From contig NZ_LUFH02000049.1 of the NCBI RefSeq assembly GCF_001586785.1, positions 1 to 44,928 on the forward strand: a stretch of 44,928 nt of DNA. Direction: 5' to 3'. Below, piece by piece: positions 39,612-44,928 of the stretch (position 1 is the stretch's first letter; each line of letters starts with the position of its first letter). Both the position numbers and the translations under genes were made by a program. Under the pieces are notes generated by a model. That model saw nothing but the letters and a program-made list of their open reading frames with translations. It had not been told where the DNA came from and made no database searches. This stretch comes from Sphaerospermopsis aphanizomenoides BCCUSP55. GTDB taxonomy: Bacteria > Cyanobacteriota > Cyanobacteriia > Cyanobacteriales > Nostocaceae.

Positions 39612-42422
39612 ATGAAAGTAAGTTTATTACAAACTTGGCAGCATTTTCAACTATCTTTTTCAGTAGAAATCAGTCCGAATATAACAGTAGATGCCGGTAA
39701 AGCTGTTTTAGAAGCAGCAGAAATTATTCAAAAACAAGATGCTAATTTGGAAGTCTTAAAATCTGTACTCCAAAATTCATCTTCATTATTAGATGTGCTG
39801 TGTTTACCTTTAGAACAAATAATTGGAAAAGAATTATCCTTTGTGTCTTTGGGTGTGAATATCTTGCGATTTTACGCTGATATTACCCAAGAATGTCCTA
39901 CTTTAAAAGACTGTGTAGTTATAGTTAGTCAAGCAGCTTATTTACAAAGTTTGCGAGATATTTTATCTTTATACCCTTCTCTAAATTGGGATATTAACTC
40001 AGTTAATATGGAAGAAGTAAGACAAAAATTGCAAAATATCAATACTCTGGAATTAGATGTTAAAACGGCAACGGATACAATTACCTGTTTTCAGCAATCA
40101 GAGTTAGCAGCAGCATTCAACCAATTATTATCAGCCCGATTATTAGTACCAAACGTTAGCAAATATTTAGCCAATCTTTTGACCCAAAGAATAGCTGCTA
40201 ATACTCATCGTTATATAATTGAATTTTGGAGCAAATCACGTAATAATATCCAAAATCTTGTTTCTGAAGACCTTATAAAATTATCAAAACAACAGCAAAT
40301 AATTCAGGATATTGATGAATATTTAAAAACCCATATTTCCAGGCAATCATTAGAAAAATTATTCAATCAAAGCTACTCTCTAAAAGATATTTATATTCCT
40401 CTACAAGCTAAATGTTTAGGTCAAAATGTCAATGTTGTGGATTTAGAAACTTGGGCTAAAGGAGTGCTTCTTAATCAAAGCAAATCAGCACAATTGATCT
40501 GTGTTCAAGGTCAACCAGGAAGCGGTAAAACTTCTTTTTGTAAAATGTTCGCTGATTGGGTAAGACAACATTTACATCCTGTATGGACTCCGATTTTGAT
40601 TTATTTAAAGGATATTGAATTTTTTGAATATTTTTTAGAAGAAACTTTAGAGGAAGAATTAAAATTCATTATTCATGAAAATAATGATAACTTGTTAAAC
40701 AATCAAAATACCAATTTTCTTTTTATTTTGGATGGCTTAGATGATTTACAGGGTGATGTAGAGACATTTATTCAACAAGTAGCAGCTTTTCAACAAAAAT
40801 GTCAAAATCAACCGGAAATGGGTCATCGCCTTTTAATTACTGGGGAAACAACTACTTTTCAATATATCCAGAATTTACCCGAGAATTTAGAACGAGTAGA
40901 AATCCTACCATTGGATCAACAATTGCAAGAAAAATGGTTTAAAAAATGGTATTCATTACCGGATAATCAAGGTAAAAATGTAGATTTACAAGATTTTTTA
41001 AGCAGTAAAAAATGTCCACAATCAGTCAACCAATTAGCTTATAATCCGCTGTTTTTGCAGTTGTTAGCAGTTATATATCAACAACAACCTGGGGTGATTG
41101 AGAAAGTAGAGAAATCTCATCAAAGAACTGCTAAAGTGGTAATTTATCAAGAATTTGTAAATTGGTTAATTACCAAGCAAAAACCAGCCACAGAATTTAG
41201 TGATGTAAATATTCAGGAAAATTCCAATAACCAATCAGATGTAAAACATCTTCTCAGAGAAGCTGCTGTTTGTATTATTCAATCTGGAGGTTTATTTGGC
41301 TCGATGTCTATGCTTCAATCCCGATTACAAGATGATGACATAGATATCAAAACAACTTTAGCAGATTTGTATATACTTCCTGAACAAAAACCAGGAGACA
41401 TATTTGCAGCTTTTCATCAAGATTTTAGCGAGTTTTTGTTTGCTGAACAACTCACGAAATATCTATATGATTGGTCAAGATTTAATACTGAAGACCAAAT
41501 TAAACAGATGAATTGGCAAATTTATGATTTGCTAGGTTTTGGTAAAATCACACCAAATATTATTGAATATGTCATAGGAATGCTCATACAGATTCCTGAT
41601 TTATATTGGATCAATTTATTCAATGTTTTGGATAACTTTTACATTAACTGGTGTCAAGGGAAGTTTATTGATACAGCAGAAGAAACTTTAGCACAAAACA
41701 AGCTGAAAAACTTACAAAAATACAACCAAAATTACAGGATTAACAATTTAGGTCAGCGTCAGGTTGATATTTATGCAGGATTGAATGTGATGATTTTGCT
41801 GTTAGAATTACAGCGATATGCTCAAGAACATGATGTCCTCAAAGAATACATCATTTTCTATCCATCAGGTCAACCCCAAGGGAATAGTTTAAGATCAGAT
41901 TTGTTGCGGCTGATTAACTACAGTAATTGCTTGCAGGGGGAAAGTTTTAAAAGTATAGTGGGGCAGTTCCTCAGTGCTACTCACTTGAGAGCTACTTATC
42001 TCTTCCAAGCAGATTTAAGTTACACAAACTTGAATCAAGCAGACCTGAGCCGTGCGGACCTAAGCCGTGCCTATTTGTTACACACTAACCTCAGCGGTGC
42101 CTATCTCATTGCTGCTAAACTAATCCAAGCAGACTTGACTGGTGCTAACCTCAGTGGTGCTAACCTGATTCGTACTGACTTGAGAGGAGCAAACCTGAGC
42201 TATGCTAACCTCCAAGATGCAGATTTGAGTCAAGTAGACCTCAGTGGTGCTAATTTGAAGGGTGCTAACCTCAGCGGTGTTTATCTGAGTGGTGCCAATT
42301 TAGGTGATGAATTCTTTGGTGAGATCCGCTGGGATAAAAATACTAACTGGAAAGATGTAGACGGGTTAGAAGAGGCTAAGAATCTGCCAGCAGCCCTAAA
42401 AAAACTTTTGGGAATCAATTAA
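39612..42422 (+). CDS. NACHT-family STAND NTPase with C-terminal pentapeptide repeats
   Basis: 936 residues from ATG at 39612. A 36-codon upstream extension is in frame, but it is repeat-derived (ccctgttccctgttccctgtt words) and rejected. The N-terminal ~290 residues are helical and unassigned. Walker A is GQPGSGKTS (300-308) and Walker B FILDGLDDL (Asp374, Asp377, Asp378), with LLITGETTTFQ as sensor region, as in NACHT ATPases. A winged-helix/linker region spans about 480-780. Pentapeptide repeats of the A(D/N)LxxA type follow at about 787-897, such as ADLSRADLSRAYL. NACHT STAND proteins are molecular switches; in bacteria several act in phage defence, where the C-terminal repeat senses a target. 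That role is inference here. Adjacent genes give no support. Confidence 0.9.
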   Translation: MKVSLLQTWQHFQLSFSVEISPNITVDAGKAVLEAAEIIQKQDANLEVLKSVLQNSSSLLDVLCLPLEQIIGKELSFVSLGVNILRFYADITQECPTLKDCVVIVSQAAYLQSLRDILSLYPSLNWDINSVNMEEVRQKLQNINTLELDVKTATDTITCFQQSELAAAFNQLLSARLLVPNVSKYLANLLTQRIAANTHRYIIEFWSKSRNNIQNLVSEDLIKLSKQQQIIQDIDEYLKTHISRQSLEKLFNQSYSLKDIYIPLQAKCLGQNVNVVDLETWAKGVLLNQSKSAQLICVQGQPGSGKTSFCKMFADWVRQHLHPVWTPILIYLKDIEFFEYFLEETLEEELKFIIHENNDNLLNNQNTNFLFILDGLDDLQGDVETFIQQVAAFQQKCQNQPEMGHRLLITGETTTFQYIQNLPENLERVEILPLDQQLQEKWFKKWYSLPDNQGKNVDLQDFLSSKKCPQSVNQLAYNPLFLQLLAVIYQQQPGVIEKVEKSHQRTAKVVIYQEFVNWLITKQKPATEFSDVNIQENSNNQSDVKHLLREAAVCIIQSGGLFGSMSMLQSRLQDDDIDIKTTLADLYILPEQKPGDIFAAFHQDFSEFLFAEQLTKYLYDWSRFNTEDQIKQMNWQIYDLLGFGKITPNIIEYVIGMLIQIPDLYWINLFNVLDNFYINWCQGKFIDTAEETLAQNKLKNLQKYNQNYRINNLGQRQVDIYAGLNVMILLLELQRYAQEHDVLKEYIIFYPSGQPQGNSLRSDLLRLINYSNCLQGESFKSIVGQFLSATHLRATYLFQADLSYTNLNQADLSRADLSRAYLLHTNLSGAYLIAAKLIQADLTGANLSGANLIRTDLRGANLSYANLQDADLSQVDLSGANLKGANLSGVYLSGANLGDEFFGEIRWDKNTNWKDVDGLEEAKNLPAALKKLLGIN

Positions 42423-42808
42423 ACTGAACAGGTTCTAAAACTCTCATTGAAATCACATCACTCAAATGCCCTAACCTGCTTAACACAGGGTTTTTTGCAA
42501 CGAATTTGTACCCACAACCATATTAAATATCCAAAATAGACTTGCAGTTTGAGGATTTTTGTAGTAGAAAGGCAACCAAGGTAAATACCAAGCCTCAGCA
42601 AAACTAGAGAAATTATACTGGTTCTTGATGAGGCTGTGCTAAATTTCTTTACTTATTCCTTGTTCAATCCTCTTAATTGATAAAGAGGTAATACTTTTGA
42701 CTTTTGACTTTTGACTTTTGACTTGTGAACCTTGATCCCCGTTTGATCCCGATTTAGATAAAATGACAAAGCATAACTCTAAAACTCAACCCCGCTTTTG
42801 ACTGCGAC
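42423..42808. other. Spacer between NACHT and permease genes
   Basis: 386 bases. A small hairpin (CCTG at 42475-42478, CAGG at 42487-42490) followed by a T-run may terminate the NACHT transcript, but its stem is only four bases. An STRR lies at 42694-42721. No gene is seen. A clear promoter for the permease cannot be placed. Confidence 0.5.
42694..42721. repeat. STRR heptamer array (CTTTTGA)4
   Basis: Four perfect copies of CTTTTGA, the reverse complement of the TCAAAAG phase of the array after ctpA. Confidence 0.9.
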
Positions 42809-43870
42809 ATGATAATTAATCAACTGAACAATGGTTTCACCCTATTTCTAAGTCTGCTAGTCGAGGCGATGCCTTTTTTACTGCTAGGGGTGTTATTCTC
42901 CAGTTTGCTACTGTTCTTTATTGATGAACGCAAATTAGTAGAGAAAATGCCCACCAATCCCCTACTAGGGGCTTTATTTGGCAGTATGATTGGCTTTTTG
43001 TTTCCGGTGTGCGAGTGTGGTAATGTACCAGTGGCGCGGCGGTTATTGATGCAGGGAGTACCCACACCAGTAGCAATTGGTTTTTTACTAGCAGCACCGA
43101 CAATTAACCCCATAGTGATTTGGGCAACTTGGACAGCATTTCGAGACCAACCAGAAATAGTAGTATTACGAGTTGTGTTGTCTTTAGCGATCGCTACTAT
43201 TATCGGTTTTGTATTTAGTTTTCAGCGAGATTTAAGTCCGTTTTTACAACCTGCGATCGCTCGTTATCTGAAATATAATCCACCCACCAAACCAGAATCT
43301 AAACGCAAGAAAAGATATCAACCAGAACCAGAACCAGCATCTGCTAATACTATCTTGCAATCAGGGACTTATATTCTCGGAGGCAAAGCAGGTATATCCA
43401 CAAGAATAGGTGGTAATTTAAACCAAACAAATACCTCTACTTCTAACCTCAACAAACCTTTAGCTGATAAACTCCGTCTAGTCTTGGATAATATAGTTCA
43501 GGAATTAAGGGAATTAGGCGGCGTGATGGTATTAGGAAGTGCCATTGCTGCTGCAATTCAAGTTCTAGCACCCCGTGATATTATTCTCAGTTTGGGTGCA
43601 GGGCCAATTACCTCAATTCTGGCCATGTTAGTTTTAGCAGCAGTAGTATCAATTTGTTCTACAGTCGATTCTTTCTTTGCTTTGTCTTTTGCTTCTACCT
43701 TTACCAGTGGTTCTTTATTAGCATTCCTGGTATTTGGTCCAATGATTGACATTAAAGGTGTAGGCTTGATGTTATCAATTTTCAAACCTAAAGCCCTAAT
43801 TTATCTATTTGTTTTAGCCGGACAGTTAACACTTTTATTCACATTAATTTTGAATTTGCACGTCATGTAA
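42809..43870 (+). CDS. UPF0718/DUF318 family permease (YraQ/YcgR-like)
   Basis: 353 residues with eight or so hydrophobic segments. The first half has LLGVLFSSLLLFFI and GFLFPVCECGNVPVARRLL, where Cys68-Glu-Cys70-Gly71 is the conserved CxCG motif of this family. A charged 70-residue loop (residues about 155-225) is cytoplasmic. The second half has GVMVLGSAIAAAIQVLAP and SICSTVDSFFALSFA, which echo the first half. Members are thought to be permeases, some with metal or arsenite links; the transported substrate is unknown. It is followed on the same strand by the TIGR03943 gene, its usual partner, after a 236-base repeat-rich spacer. Confidence 0.9.
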   Translation: MIINQLNNGFTLFLSLLVEAMPFLLLGVLFSSLLLFFIDERKLVEKMPTNPLLGALFGSMIGFLFPVCECGNVPVARRLLMQGVPTPVAIGFLLAAPTINPIVIWATWTAFRDQPEIVVLRVVLSLAIATIIGFVFSFQRDLSPFLQPAIARYLKYNPPTKPESKRKKRYQPEPEPASANTILQSGTYILGGKAGISTRIGGNLNQTNTSTSNLNKPLADKLRLVLDNIVQELRELGGVMVLGSAIAAAIQVLAPRDIILSLGAGPITSILAMLVLAAVVSICSTVDSFFALSFASTFTSGSLLAFLVFGPMIDIKGVGLMLSIFKPKALIYLFVLAGQLTLLFTLILNLHVM

Positions 43871-44060
43871 TTTTTAGATTAGGGAACAGGGAACTCTTAA
43901 TAGGAAACAAAGTTGAAATTCCTATAATTGTATAGATTTCTGGACATTTTTGGATCTCAGTAAATTTTATACCGCTATAAATCAATCAAATATGTTACCG
44001 CTAATGACCAAAAATTTCTTGATAGTAACAAGCCTTCATATTTATCCTTGGGGTAAATAA

Positions 44061-44102
44061 TCCAAAATCCAAAATCCAAAATCCAAAATCCAAAATCCAA
44101 AA
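44061..44102. repeat. STRR heptamer array (TCCAAAA)6
   Basis: Six perfect copies of TCCAAAA, ending four bases before the start codon of the TIGR03943 gene. It occupies the place where a ribosome site should be. Confidence 0.93.
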
Positions 44103-44106
44103 TCGA

Positions 44107-44883
44107 ATGACTTCAATTCAAAACCCAAAACCTAAAATACCCAATCAATTACTCCCTTGGCTAGATGTTCTAGCAATCACCGCTTGGGGAATTTTAATGC
44201 TCAAACACTGGCTCACAGGTAAACTATATTTATTAATTCACCCTGATTACTTTTGGTTAGTAATTGCGGGTGGATTTGGTTTATTAATGGTTGGATTGTT
44301 CAAAGGATTACAACTTTGGAAACAACGCCGTCGTTATGAAACACCTAATAACCAACAACATATAAATTTATTTCCCCCTGGTTGGAGCAGTGCTTTACTC
44401 TTAATCACAGCAATTTTAGGATTGATCATTACACCCCGTGTATTTGCCTCTCAAACAGCACTGGATCGAGGTGTAACCGAATTACTGGGAGCAACACGGG
44501 CCCAACCCCAAGCATTTCGCGCTACCATTCGACCAGAAGAGCGATCGCTCATAGATTGGGTACGCACACTTAACGTCTATCCAGAACCCGATGCCTATAC
44601 AGGCCAGAAAGTTAAAGTCCAGGGATTTGTCATCCATCCCCCAGAACTAGATCAAAACCACCTATTATTAGCGCGATTTGTGATTACCTGTTGTGCCGCA
44701 GATGTCTACCCAGCAGGATTACCAGTACAACTGGCAGGGAACCGCAATCAATACCCACCAGATACATGGCTAGAAGTAGAAGGACAAATGATCACAGAAA
44801 AAGTCGCCGATAAACGCCAACTCACTATTAAAGCTTCCTCCCTCAAAAAAATTCCCCAACCCAAAAATCCATACAGTTATTAG
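44107..44883 (+). CDS. TIGR03943 family membrane protein (YcgQ-like permease partner)
   Basis: 258 residues. Two to three transmembrane segments lie in the first half (LLPWLDVLAITAWGILML, PDYFWLVIAGGFGLLMVGLF, and ALLLITAILGLIITPRVFA), followed by a soluble domain of about 150 residues with KVQGFVIHPPELDQNHLLLARF and ITCCAADVYPAGLPVQ, where Cys195-Cys196 may bind metal. This pairing with a UPF0718 permease matches B. subtilis YcgR-YcgQ. The first residues (SIQNPKPKIPNQ) seem to be encoded by degenerate repeat DNA (caaaaccc, ctaaaatac), so the true start may lie slightly downstream, although no good ATG does. The function is unknown. Confidence 0.87.
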   Translation: MTSIQNPKPKIPNQLLPWLDVLAITAWGILMLKHWLTGKLYLLIHPDYFWLVIAGGFGLLMVGLFKGLQLWKQRRRYETPNNQQHINLFPPGWSSALLLITAILGLIITPRVFASQTALDRGVTELLGATRAQPQAFRATIRPEERSLIDWVRTLNVYPEPDAYTGQKVKVQGFVIHPPELDQNHLLLARFVITCCAADVYPAGLPVQLAGNRNQYPPDTWLEVEGQMITEKVADKRQLTIKASSLKKIPQPKNPYSY

Positions 44884-44928
44884 GGAACAGGTGACAGTCA
44901 AGAAAGCAGGGGAGGCAGGGGAGCAGGG

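Overview
The window comes from a filamentous, most likely heterocyst-forming cyanobacterium (Nostocales: an Anabaena, Nostoc or Dolichospermum relative). It carries oxygenic photosynthesis genes (psbA, petB, petD, ctpA). HIP1 octamers (GCGATCGC) are scattered through it (for example 3648-3655). Intergenic spaces are full of heptameric short tandem repeats (STRRs), dispersed palindromes and MITE-like elements, as is usual in that order. The species cannot be named from sequence reading alone.

Layout. 1-1889 (-) is the N-terminal 629 codons of PEP carboxylase, cut by the window edge. A repeat-rich spacer with one small membrane ORF follows. 2898-7514 (+) is a two-gene unit: a DUF1574 protein with four N-terminal repeats, one membrane segment and an SGNH-like domain, then an MBOAT acyltransferase; together they look like a surface-polymer acylation pair. 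psbA (D1, Gln130 form) follows with its own promoter and terminator, then a double-ATPase peptide ABC protein, a methyltransferase, a GNAT enzyme, a secreted small protein (-), pyrE, a pirin, and an anti-sigma-type ATPase (-). 15780-17188 (-) is petB-petD; ctpA (+) diverges from it and encodes the protease that matures the D1 made by psbA.

19343-24414 is mainly minus strand: a DUF3370 lipoprotein, a Uma2 protein, Nudix, DUF3531 and a TPR protein, with two overlapping RelE-like genes on the plus strand. 24819-29879 has an ABC ATPase and rsmG (+), then a second Uma2 protein, a nitrilase-family amidase and a GH57 enzyme (-). 29935-38535 is more accessory: a small membrane protein, a beta-type DNA methyltransferase fused to an Mrr-like nuclease domain but broken by an in-frame TGA, a cysteine desulfurase (-), a phospholipase D-like lipoprotein with an EF-hand-like loop and a C-terminal HhH domain, a ChaB protein, two related MITEs (one inserted in a small gene with a TA duplication), a GNAT enzyme and an NdbB-like quinone reductase. 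38766-44883 (+) holds a HAD protein lacking the second catalytic Asp, a NACHT NTPase with pentapeptide repeats, and a permease plus TIGR03943 partner pair.

Best candidates for undescribed biology: the repeat architecture of the DUF1574 protein with its MBOAT partner; the PLD/EF-hand/HhH lipoprotein; the NACHT-pentapeptide protein with an unassigned 300-residue N-terminus; the methyltransferase-nuclease fusion with a stop codon; the paired RelE-like genes; and the MITE with TA duplication that interrupts a reconstructable gene. No CRISPR array, rRNA or tRNA was recognised.
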